Positions 32,451-40,612 of a stretch of 64,000 nt of DNA are shown in pieces. The position numbers and the translations under genes were made by a program. The stretch covers positions 1 through 64,000 of the forward strand of contig SIAP01000010.1 in the NCBI GenBank assembly GCA_009691725.1, read 5' to 3'. The stretch's first letter is position 1; every line of letters starts with the position of its first letter. The DNA is from Phycisphaerales bacterium (GTDB lineage: Bacteria; Planctomycetota; Phycisphaerae; Phycisphaerales; SM1A02). The notes beneath the pieces were generated by a model. The model had not been told where the DNA came from. It saw only the letters and a list, made by a program, of their open reading frames with translations, and searched no databases.

Positions 32451-34879
32451 CGCCGAGCCTTTGCGACATCGTGCAGTACATCGCGCCACGCCTCGCAGGC
32501 ATGTTGTGCCGAGTACTTCGACTCGTACGCAAGTCGTCCGCGCAGACCCATCGCGCTCGCCTCTGCCGGATGTGAGATGAGATACGAGATTCGCTCCGTG
32601 AGCGCGTTGGAATCACCTGGAGCAACCTCGAATCCACAGTTGTGTTCGCGAAGGATCGTGACGCAATCGTTGCCAACGGGACCGACCCACAGCACGGGCT
32701 TTCCAGCGGCGAGCACACTAAAGAACTTGCTTGGCAGAATCAGCCGTTCCCACCCCGGCAAGAGTGTGACCAAATGCGAATCGCCGACATCGAGCACATC
32801 CGCCAATTGCTCGCGCGTCTGATAGCCCTTGACGATGACATTTGTCGCTCCACACGCGTTCACTCGCGCTTCAAGGACGGATTTGGTCTTGCCCTCGCCG
32901 ATGAAGAGCCAGCGAATGTCGTCGCGATCCTTGAGTCGCTCGACTGCGCCTGCAATTGCTTCCATGTCGTGACCGAGCCCGAAGTTTCCAACATAGAGCA
33001 CCGTGAATCGATCGCCGACGCCCCATGCTTCACGAAGTGCGTTGCGCTCGCGAGGGCGATTTGGAATGGTCTCCGCACCGCTCCACACGCCGATGGTGCG
33101 CACCACGCCAGGATGCGCACCTTTCTCGATCACGACGTCCTTCATGTACTGACCAAGGGCGACGACGCGATCACTGTTGCGCAGACAAATGCGGTCAATC
33201 CATCGAAGGACACGCCAGGTGAGATTGCCCTTGCGCACCAGCCCCGCGGCGTGAGCAACTTCGGGATAGAGGTCCATCGTCCAGTACACCAATCGTGTCC
33301 CCTTGGTCCACTTCAGGATCACGCCGACGAGCGCGATGAAGGGCGGCGTCGTGAAACAGATGATCACATCATGTCGTGGCAGGATGAGACAACGCCACGC
33401 TGCGGCAAGATAGAAGAGCGTGAAGTCAAAGCTGCGCGACGCGATGCCGCCCTTGCCGAACAATTGCACTCCCACTCGGTAGATTTCGATGCTCTCGCGA
33501 ACATCGCGCTTGGGCAGCGACGATCCGCGCGCTCCGTAGATCGCGCGACTCGCCACCACCGTGACATCATCGCCGTGCGAGATCATGTACCTCGCCAGAT
33601 CGTCTGCGTGCTGGGCGGTGGCAACCACATCGGGCCAGAACGCCTGATTGAGGATCATGATGCGAAGCCCGCGCAGGATCTCGAGCATCTTGAGGGCGAG
33701 CGTGGTCCGATCGTAGTTTCGCGCCGCACGCAGACAATTGGCTCGGTAGCGCGCATAGAGGTCCGCGTCCGATTGCAGTCGCCGAAGCGAGGCGAGCAGT
33801 CCAACAGAATCCTCGGGAGTGAATGGAATTCCGACTCCCTCTTTCTCAACGATCGCAGCGGACTCTCCCGCAACTCCATGCAAGACTGGGATCCCCATGC
33901 CCATGCACTCAAACAACTTCGACGGGATGACTGTCTCGAAGAGTGGCGTGCGGCGCAAGTGGATGATCGCGACATCGAGGAGCGCCCAGTATTTTGGAAC
34001 TTCATCCTTCCCGACCGAGTCGACGAATCGAACATTGCGAAGTTGTAACTCTTCGGCGCGCTGCATGAGCGCTTCCTTGCGCGCACCATCGCCAAGAAAG
34101 ACGAATGCGATCGAGTCGTCGCCCTGTGACTGCGCCATGTGCGCAGCGTCGAGGACGGATTCGAGGGAATGCGCCAATCCATGCGTGCCGATGTATCCCG
34201 CCACGAATCGACCTTCGAGCCCGAGTTTTCTGACGAGCTCTTCGTCGCGCTGTTGTGGCATAAACCGTGTGATGTCGACTCCATTGGTGACGACATGGAT
34301 CTTTGATCCCTTGATGCCGCGCGAGATCAAGTTCGCCTTGAACGCATGGGTGACAGACACGATGCGGTAGGCGCGTCGGTAGAGGAAGAGTTCGAGTCGT
34401 TCGAGCATCCGCAGCGCGAACGAGTCTTTCATCGCTCCCACCACTCGGATCGATTCCGGCCACAAGTCGCGCAATTCGAAGACGAATGGTCGTCGCTTGA
34501 CAACGCTGACAATCCATGCCCCCAGCGCGGTAAAGAACTGCGGCGATGTTCCGATCACCACATCGACACGCGTCACAAAGAATGCGGCAATGACCGCGCT
34601 GACCATGAAACTCACATAATCCAGCACGCGGCGGAGGAATCCCTCATTGGCGGTGACATATGTCCACACGCGAATGACCCGGATGCCATCCATCTCTTCC
34701 CGCTGCCACAACTTGTTCTGATAGCCCGCGAACACCTTACCCGTTGGAAAGTTCGGCGCGCCGGTAATCACGGTGACTCGCTGTCCGTGCTTCACCCACT
34801 CGCGGCAGTGCTCGAATGTGCGAGAGGCTGGAGCGTTGACCTCGGGAGGAAAGTTGTCCGTCAGAAACAAGATGTGCAT
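32447..34879 (-). CDS. Fused double family-4 glycosyltransferase (GT4-GT4)
   Basis: 810 residues, twice the usual size. Residues 1-405 are a WbuB-like GT-B glycosyltransferase: MHILFLTDNFPPEVNAPASR at the start, FELRDLWPES in the middle, and FETVIPSKLFECMGMGIPVL near the nucleotide site. Directly after LEILRG a second, similar enzyme begins (RIMILNQAFWPDVVATAQH) and continues with YWTMDLYPEVAHAAG and RLILPSKFFSVLAAGKPVLW. There is no stop or frameshift at the junction. The two halves would add two sugars, or one half may have lost activity; both nucleotide-site Glu/Lys regions look intact. Cytoplasmic or membrane-peripheral; last gene of the long operon, one base after the heparinase stop. 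Confidence 0.92.
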   Translation of the reverse strand: MHILFLTDNFPPEVNAPASRTFEHCREWVKHGQRVTVITGAPNFPTGKVFAGYQNKLWQREEMDGIRVIRVWTYVTANEGFLRRVLDYVSFMVSAVIAAFFVTRVDVVIGTSPQFFTALGAWIVSVVKRRPFVFELRDLWPESIRVVGAMKDSFALRMLERLELFLYRRAYRIVSVTHAFKANLISRGIKGSKIHVVTNGVDITRFMPQQRDEELVRKLGLEGRFVAGYIGTHGLAHSLESVLDAAHMAQSQGDDSIAFVFLGDGARKEALMQRAEELQLRNVRFVDSVGKDEVPKYWALLDVAIIHLRRTPLFETVIPSKLFECMGMGIPVLHGVAGESAAIVEKEGVGIPFTPEDSVGLLASLRRLQSDADLYARYRANCLRAARNYDRTTLALKMLEILRGLRIMILNQAFWPDVVATAQHADDLARYMISHGDDVTVVASRAIYGARGSSLPKRDVRESIEIYRVGVQLFGKGGIASRSFDFTLFYLAAAWRCLILPRHDVIICFTTPPFIALVGVILKWTKGTRLVYWTMDLYPEVAHAAGLVRKGNLTWRVLRWIDRICLRNSDRVVALGQYMKDVVIEKGAHPGVVRTIGVWSGAETIPNRPRERNALREAWGVGDRFTVLYVGNFGLGHDMEAIAGAVERLKDRDDIRWLFIGEGKTKSVLEARVNACGATNVIVKGYQTREQLADVLDVGDSHLVTLLPGWERLILPSKFFSVLAAGKPVLWVGPVGNDCVTILREHNCGFEVAPGDSNALTERISYLISHPAEASAMGLRGRLAYESKYSAQHACEAWRDVLHDVAKARR

Positions 34880-34880
34880 G

Positions 34881-36506
34881 TCAATTCCAGCGCAATTCCA
34901 AGGTCATTTCGGGTGCAGTCATCGAACAGATCACAACATGACTCCCGACATCGACGCCGAATTCGGGGTGCCAAGAAGCGCTCTCCATTCGCAAGATACC
35001 GCCTCGCACGATGAAGGATAACGCTCTGCCGTCGGCGAGTTGAACACGATCATTCGCAAGTTGCGTCACCGATGGATGCAGATAGAGGTGTGCGGTCGCA
35101 CAGGTGAAGGCACCGCGAATCGTGTCGGTGATGATGAGTGCGTTCTCGGAGAGTTCCCAGCGCCGATGATGCACTGCGCCACCGATCATCCTCCGATAGC
35201 CGTCGTGCGCTGCCTCGATCTCGATCCCCCGCACTGACGCAGTTGCAACGCACTCGATCACGCGAGCCCGACGGGCAACACGAAATCCTCCCCACACTTC
35301 ACTCGAATCGCGTCCGTCAATCTCCAGCGTGTTGTGCGCAGCGGTTGATCGTTCGTGCGTGCGCTGTCTGCCGATTGCGTAGGTCGATGTTCCCGAATTC
35401 ACAATCACTCGTTGACCGTGCAGTGAGAGTTCAAACGAGAGTGTGTCGGCGTGTGCGTGACCGGGCTGATAGTCCGGACCGACGGGAGCGACATCTGCGA
35501 TGAGCACTGCTGGACCCAACACCGCGCGGATGTAGCCAGAGGGTTGAAGTTGTTGGAGTGGCGTCGGCTGGTGCAGCGGTCTCCCAGTGATCGCAAGCCT
35601 CTGTGCGTATTCGTCGAGTTGCGCGGTGTTTGCAGCGATGCCAGACGCGGCATCATTGAAAAACGCGATCTCGCCATCGGGATGACTCATCGCAGCCAGA
35701 TAGTCCAGCATCGGCGGGATCGTGTTCTTGCACGCTGTGATCGTCTGCGCATCGACCTGACCGCTCCACACCGAAGCGGCATTGAGCAGATCGAGCAGAT
35801 CCTCCAGGATGATCGCGTGATACATCGGACTGCGCTCGAAGTGCCCGCCATCCGGCAGAATCTGCTCTGGAATCTCTCGGCGCAAGATCCGTACTCCTTC
35901 GGCAAGCCACTCCTGCGACTGAGGATCGTCGAAGAAGTGCCCTGCAAAGATCAACGCCTTCGCATTCACGAAGAGATGGTTTGCCAACAGATGATGCTCC
36001 ACCCGCACACGCAGCCAACGCGCTTGCGTCGCGAGACTGTCGAGCGCACGTGGCGACAACGTGTTTCCCGCAAGCGACCACTTGATCCAATTCACGATGC
36101 GCAGTGAGGTTGGATAGGGCTCCCATCCATTGCCGTGGGGTGGCGGATTCTCTGTGATCCATCGCTCGATCCATTGGGATTGAAGTGCAGTGTGCGCCGC
36201 GCCATCGTTGCACGAGAGATCATCGAAGTAGTGCAGGTTGTAGAGCCACAATTTGTCGAGTGTGGTGTCGTTCCAAATCGCGCGCGAATCAATCGCACGG
36301 GTCTTCCCGAGGAAGCGTGCGGTTGTTCCGTTGAGGATGCTCGATGGTCTCGCAATGGGGGCGACCCACTGACCGGTGCATTTGCGCTGCGCGGGTGCGG
36401 GAGCGGCATCCACGGCTGGGCGTGCAAGCCGAAACCACACCCGTCCATACACCTGGACGGCTCGAAGGTGCCGAAGTGTGTGCCAGTATCGCGCGATCGA
36501 TGCCAC
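34881..36506 (-). CDS. Heparinase II/III-family protein (polysaccharide lyase-like), no signal peptide
   Basis: 541 residues from GTG 36506, which is the only start giving the family N-terminus (SIARYWHTLRHLRAVQVYGRVWFRL). An (alpha/alpha) toroid follows (NHLFVNAKALIFAG, PDGGHFERSPMYHAIILEDLLDLL), then the beta-sandwich domain with GHAHADTLSFELSLHG and SGTSTYAIG--RTHERSTAAHNTLEIDG. Such genes occur in many capsule/EPS operons, where the enzyme is thought to trim uronic-acid-containing glycans. No export signal is visible, which is odd for a lyase acting on a secreted chain. It follows wecB by 25 bases. Confidence 0.9.
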   Translation of the reverse strand: MASIARYWHTLRHLRAVQVYGRVWFRLARPAVDAAPAPAQRKCTGQWVAPIARPSSILNGTTARFLGKTRAIDSRAIWNDTTLDKLWLYNLHYFDDLSCNDGAAHTALQSQWIERWITENPPPHGNGWEPYPTSLRIVNWIKWSLAGNTLSPRALDSLATQARWLRVRVEHHLLANHLFVNAKALIFAGHFFDDPQSQEWLAEGVRILRREIPEQILPDGGHFERSPMYHAIILEDLLDLLNAASVWSGQVDAQTITACKNTIPPMLDYLAAMSHPDGEIAFFNDAASGIAANTAQLDEYAQRLAITGRPLHQPTPLQQLQPSGYIRAVLGPAVLIADVAPVGPDYQPGHAHADTLSFELSLHGQRVIVNSGTSTYAIGRQRTHERSTAAHNTLEIDGRDSSEVWGGFRVARRARVIECVATASVRGIEIEAAHDGYRRMIGGAVHHRRWELSENALIITDTIRGAFTCATAHLYLHPSVTQLANDRVQLADGRALSFIVRGGILRMESASWHPEFGVDVGSHVVICSMTAPEMTLELRWN

Positions 36507-36531
36507 GGAAAACTCGTGCCGCCTCGCGCCC

Positions 36532-37680
36532 TCAGCGCGAAAGCAGTTTCTCCAGACACGCCACGATGCGTGTTCCCGTGTTGCCGTCCCACAGTGGTGG
36601 AATCGCGCCCTTCTTCCATGCGCCCGCAAACAATCGCTCCAGCGCGGGGGCGAGAGACGCAGGGTCTGTGCCGAGCAGTTCATTCGTTCCAATCGACACC
36701 GTTTCGGGGCGCTCGGTGGAGTTGCGCAGCGTCATGCATGGCACGCCCATCACCGTCGTCTCCTCAGTAATCCCGCCAGAATCTGTGATGACAGCCTTGG
36801 CATGCTTCACGAGATAATTGAACTCGAGGTAGGGCTGTGGGTCGACGAAGTGGAAGTTGGAGCCCAGCGATGCGATGGTTTTCAGCGTCTTGGCAGTCCT
36901 GGGATGCACCGGAAAGACGATCGGCAATCCACGTGCTCCGCTGCCAACCGCCATCAACATCTTGGTGAGCGTCTCTTCGCCATCCACATTGTTTGGTCGG
37001 TGGAGCGTGAGTACGAAATAGCCATTGTCACGCAGTCCAAGTTCGTCAAAGAACAGAGGAGGTTGCAACCGATCCATGTTCGCCAACAATGTGTCAATCA
37101 TCGTGTTGCCCACAAAGAAGATGCGATCCTCCGCCACTCCGGCGCGACGGAGATTCGCGTTGGCGACATCGCTTGTGGTGAAAAAATAGTTGGTGATCGA
37201 GTCGGTCACCATCCGATTGATCTCCTCTGGCATCGTCCAATCGCCCGAGCGAATGCCGGCTTCGACATGAGCCACTGGAATGCAGAGCTTCTGCGCCGTG
37301 ATGGCGCACGCCATGGTGGAGGTGACATCACCCACCACCAGACAGAGCGCGCTGCGCTCTTCGAGGAGCAGTTTCTCGTAGCGCGTCATGATCGTGGCGG
37401 TCTGCTCTGCCTGTGTGCCAGAACCTACTTCCAGATTCATGTGTGGCGCGGGGATGCCAAGTTGTGTGAAGAAGTCCCCAGACATCTTGGAGTCGTAGTG
37501 CTGTCCCGTGTGAACCAGTCTGTAGTGCAGATGACCGCCGCGGAGTTGACTCGCTTCAAGTGCCCGAATAATGGGCGCAATTTTCATAAAGTTCGGGCGC
37601 GCTCCAGCAATGATGTCGATGGTCACCCTCGCTCCATGCCCTTGGGCCTGCCCTTGAATGGGATTGTGTTGCGTGGTCAT
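36532..37680 (-). CDS. wecB: UDP-N-acetylglucosamine 2-epimerase (non-hydrolysing)
   Basis: 382 residues with the WecB fold: IIAGARPNFMKIAPI, HTGQHYDSKMS, HVEAGIRSGDWTMPEEINR, VLTLHRPNNVD, and ITDSGGITEETTVMGVPC are the substrate and UDP-site motifs. It interconverts UDP-GlcNAc and UDP-ManNAc in the cytoplasm, supplying ManNAc-type residues to the polysaccharide. ATG 37680 overlaps the stop of the bi-domain oxidoreductase by ATGA. Confidence 0.97.
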   Translation of the reverse strand: MTTQHNPIQGQAQGHGARVTIDIIAGARPNFMKIAPIIRALEASQLRGGHLHYRLVHTGQHYDSKMSGDFFTQLGIPAPHMNLEVGSGTQAEQTATIMTRYEKLLLEERSALCLVVGDVTSTMACAITAQKLCIPVAHVEAGIRSGDWTMPEEINRMVTDSITNYFFTTSDVANANLRRAGVAEDRIFFVGNTMIDTLLANMDRLQPPLFFDELGLRDNGYFVLTLHRPNNVDGEETLTKMLMAVGSGARGLPIVFPVHPRTAKTLKTIASLGSNFHFVDPQPYLEFNYLVKHAKAVITDSGGITEETTVMGVPCMTLRNSTERPETVSIGTNELLGTDPASLAPALERLFAGAWKKGAIPPLWDGNTGTRIVACLEKLLSR

Positions 37681-39803
37681 GTGTTGCTCTGTGCAACCTC
37701 GATGCTGATCCGGGCGATCTCGAAGATCTCATCGATGGGAATCGGTGGAGCGCCGCCATCGCGCACCGCACGGATGAATTGAGCAGCGCATGCCCTCTGC
37801 CCCTTGTCCTGCTTCCACAGATTCATCGCTTTGAAACCCGTCCAACCAAAGCCCTTGAGTTTTCGGTAGTTGTCGAGTTGGAGCACACCGCCAGCAGCGA
37901 ATGCCTCAACGCGTTCCTTCGGAAACGACTTGCTTCCGTTTGCGAAGTAGTGCACGGTGCCGATCGATCCATCGCGAAACCGCAGGTTGATCGTGACCGT
38001 GTCGCCCGTTGGGGATCGCATGGCCGTGGAACTGTGCGACTCTATCTCGCAGCCCGCGAGAAATCGAAGGAGATCTATAAAATGACATGCCTCACCGATG
38101 ATTCGGCCGCCGCCTTGCTCGCTGTCATGAACCCAATGATCCGCTGGAATAGCGCCAGCATTCACTGTCATCACAAAACTTTTGACGCCGGGCGCGGCTG
38201 CAAGAAGTGCCTTCATCTTTTGAACCTGCGGCGCGAATCGACGATTGAATCCAACCATCAACTGCGGCCTGCTGCGCTGGGCCGTGGTCGCTGACTGGTA
38301 TGCACGCTCGATGCGTGCGAGTTCGTCGTGGGTCAGACAGAGCGGCTTCTCCACGAAGACATGCTTGCCTGCGGCGAGCGCGTCGCACACAAACTGTGCG
38401 TGGCTGTCGTGTCGAGTTGTGATCACAAGCGCATTCGTCTGCCCGTCGGCGAAGAGTTGCGCGGTGTCGGTGGTGGTCTCCTCGAAACCATGCTTCCGTC
38501 CAGCGTGCAATCCGCTCACTCCCGCGCTCGATCCCACACTTCGCAGTCGTGCTCCCCCCTCTTTGAACGCAGCGATCAGCACCCCTGTCGCGTAATTGCC
38601 CGCCCCAACGAAACTCACAGCCACGCGACCATCCCCTGCGCGCACTGGCGACAGTGCAACGGTCTTGCCCGACACATCACGCTCGGCTCGACCCACATCG
38701 GCGTAGCTCAGCACGATGCCCATCGATGGTTCAGACCCCCCAACCACTTCATACGCATCGGAGGCCTGCTCGATCGCGTAGCGATGTGAGATGAGAGACT
38801 TCACCGCGAGCCGACCATCGGACATCATGTCTAAAACCGCTTCGAGATTCCGCTGTTCGGTCCAGCGAACATATCCCACTGGATAGTCCTGTCCCTTCTC
38901 TTCATAATTGGGGTCGTAGCGACCGGGACCATACGAACAGGACACTTGAAATGTGATTTCCTTCTTGAAGAAGTCGTCGCGTGCCAGTTTCAACCCCGTG
39001 ACGCCGACGAGCACGATGCGCCCGCGCTTGCGGCACATCAACGCCGCTTGGTGCATCGGCTCATTGCTCTTTGTTGCAGCCGTCACGATGACCGCATCGA
39101 CGCCACGACCACGCGAGAATGCTTCGGCGCAGGCGATGGGATCTTGTCCAATCGAAAGATCAACCACTTCCGCGCCGAACTCCCGAGCCATCGCCAACTT
39201 CTTGGAATCAAAGTCAATGCCAAGCACACGGCATCCATGCGCTCGGAGCAACTGCGTGGTGACGAGCCCAATCAGACCCATCCCCGTGACCACGACCGCC
39301 TCACCGAGTGTCGGTTGGACGAGTCGAATGCCCTGGAGTGCGATCGCGCCGAGCACTGTGAACGCGGCCTCCTCATCAGACACGCCGCTTGGAACTTTCG
39401 CGCAGAGATTCACTGGCACGCACACCATTTCGGCATGCTTGCCGTTCGATGCGACGAGATCCCCGATCTCGAACCCCGTCACGCCAGCGCCGATTCCCAC
39501 CACCCTGCCAACATTGCAGTACCCCAGCGGCAATGGCTGATCCAACTTGTTGAAGACAGCCTCCATCGTCGGCATGACTCCATCAGTCCGCATCTTGTCG
39601 AGCACCATGCGAATCTTGTCCGGTTGTTGGTACGCCTTTTCGATCCATCCCGCCTTGCCGAAGTCGACCATCATCCGCTCGGTGCCGACCGAGACCAGCG
39701 TCCGCGAAGTGCGGATGAGCAGATGACCACGCTTGACGGATGGGCATGGAACATCGGCGACTTCGGTCGTGCCGGTCTTGAGTGATTGCAGTATTTGTCT
39801 CAC
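37677..39803 (-). CDS. Bi-domain oxidoreductase: Zn-type alcohol dehydrogenase fused to Gfo/Idh/MocA oxidoreductase
   Basis: 708 residues from GTG 39803. Residues 1-345 are an MDR (zinc alcohol dehydrogenase-like) domain with substrate-binding LGYCNVGRVVGIG and the NAD site VTGMGLIGLVTTQLL; residues 375-705 are a Gfo/Idh/MocA domain with AVSFVGAGNYATGVL, VITTRHDSHAQFVCDAL and the EKPLCLT motif containing the catalytic Lys. The fusion is a known architecture near UDP-GlcNAc epimerases and heparinases in EPS loci, and probably oxidises a nucleotide sugar in two steps. GTG 39803 overlaps the methyltransferase stop (GTGA); translation continues directly into wecB. Confidence 0.93.
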   Translation of the reverse strand: MRQILQSLKTGTTEVADVPCPSVKRGHLLIRTSRTLVSVGTERMMVDFGKAGWIEKAYQQPDKIRMVLDKMRTDGVMPTMEAVFNKLDQPLPLGYCNVGRVVGIGAGVTGFEIGDLVASNGKHAEMVCVPVNLCAKVPSGVSDEEAAFTVLGAIALQGIRLVQPTLGEAVVVTGMGLIGLVTTQLLRAHGCRVLGIDFDSKKLAMAREFGAEVVDLSIGQDPIACAEAFSRGRGVDAVIVTAATKSNEPMHQAALMCRKRGRIVLVGVTGLKLARDDFFKKEITFQVSCSYGPGRYDPNYEEKGQDYPVGYVRWTEQRNLEAVLDMMSDGRLAVKSLISHRYAIEQASDAYEVVGGSEPSMGIVLSYADVGRAERDVSGKTVALSPVRAGDGRVAVSFVGAGNYATGVLIAAFKEGGARLRSVGSSAGVSGLHAGRKHGFEETTTDTAQLFADGQTNALVITTRHDSHAQFVCDALAAGKHVFVEKPLCLTHDELARIERAYQSATTAQRSRPQLMVGFNRRFAPQVQKMKALLAAAPGVKSFVMTVNAGAIPADHWVHDSEQGGGRIIGEACHFIDLLRFLAGCEIESHSSTAMRSPTGDTVTINLRFRDGSIGTVHYFANGSKSFPKERVEAFAAGGVLQLDNYRKLKGFGWTGFKAMNLWKQDKGQRACAAQFIRAVRDGGAPPIPIDEIFEIARISIEVAQSNT

Positions 39804-40612
39804 CCTGTTTTTCTCGCCTTGATGAGCATAAATAGTCCAAAGTCCCCCAACAGCAATCGGATAAGAGTCCGCGGCCAGACCTTGCGCGCGACACGCAAAA
39901 GTGTTCCTTCGTGGCGCTGCCCAGCCTGTGATGTGAGCGTGTCTCCATGGGTCAGCGCCGTGGCGATGTCGACCTCCTGAAACTCCCGCATGAGCCTGCG
40001 CGCCTGCGCCACCGTGTACGCCTTCGTTCCAGGGCTTTCGAGATGCTGCGCGTAGATCGCTGATAGGGAGATCCATGGGCGACCCCGCAACAGTGCGTAC
40101 CTCGTCCAGAGCATCACTCCAACGAGACTCCACTTGGAATAGATCATGATCCGTGCGATGCCGCCAACTTTGAGCACACGGAACACTTCGGAGATCGCCC
40201 GTTGCGAATCGGGCGAGTGATGAAGGACTCCCCATGAATAGACCACATCGAATGAATTGTTGGCGAAGGTGAGATCCTCCGCATCGCCAACTGCCAGCAC
40301 AGAGCGCAGACCCAAAGCGTCGAGGCGTCTGCGTGTGTGATCGATCGCGCGTTCGGTCAGGTCAATTCCATACAACTCGGCTCCAGCTTCGGCGAAGCGC
40401 TGATGATCTGCGCCAAGGCCAACACCGATCTCGAGCACCCGCTTTCCCGCTGTCGCTGGGAATTCGGCGAATGGAGGGATGAGCGGTTCAAGTTCATATC
40501 GCAACTTCGCGTGCTCCTCGTACCCGCGCCGATCCGGGTGCGCGAGATACAGTTTCTCGCCGCATGAGCCTTGATTCCAGAAGTTGGCAACCTGTTGTTT
40601 GTCTGTGGTCAT
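39800..40612 (-). CDS. Class I SAM-dependent methyltransferase
   Basis: 270 residues. The SAM-binding motif I is VLEIGVGLGADHQRF, motif II ends in YGIDLTERAI, and motif post-I/III is GDAEDLTFANNSFDVVYSWGVLHH. The N-terminus (VANFWNQGSCGE) fits methyltransferases of sugar or lipid-linked substrates. The C-terminal third is hydrophobic and basic, suggesting membrane contact. It probably O-methylates a sugar of the polysaccharide. Coupled by ATGA to the asnB gene upstream (40609-40612) and by GTGA to the oxidoreductase downstream. Confidence 0.9.
   Translation of the reverse strand: MTTDKQQVANFWNQGSCGEKLYLAHPDRRGYEEHAKLRYELEPLIPPFAEFPATAGKRVLEIGVGLGADHQRFAEAGAELYGIDLTERAIDHTRRRLDALGLRSVLAVGDAEDLTFANNSFDVVYSWGVLHHSPDSQRAISEVFRVLKVGGIARIMIYSKWSLVGVMLWTRYALLRGRPWISLSAIYAQHLESPGTKAYTVAQARRLMREFQEVDIATALTHGDTLTSQAGQRHEGTLLRVARKVWPRTLIRLLLGDFGLFMLIKARKTG

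Noticed and set aside
37677-40235. Extension of the bi-domain oxidoreductase to 40235
   Set aside because: The extra 144 residues are the methyltransferase gene read in another frame; GTG 39803 gives the GTGA junction and the family N-terminus.
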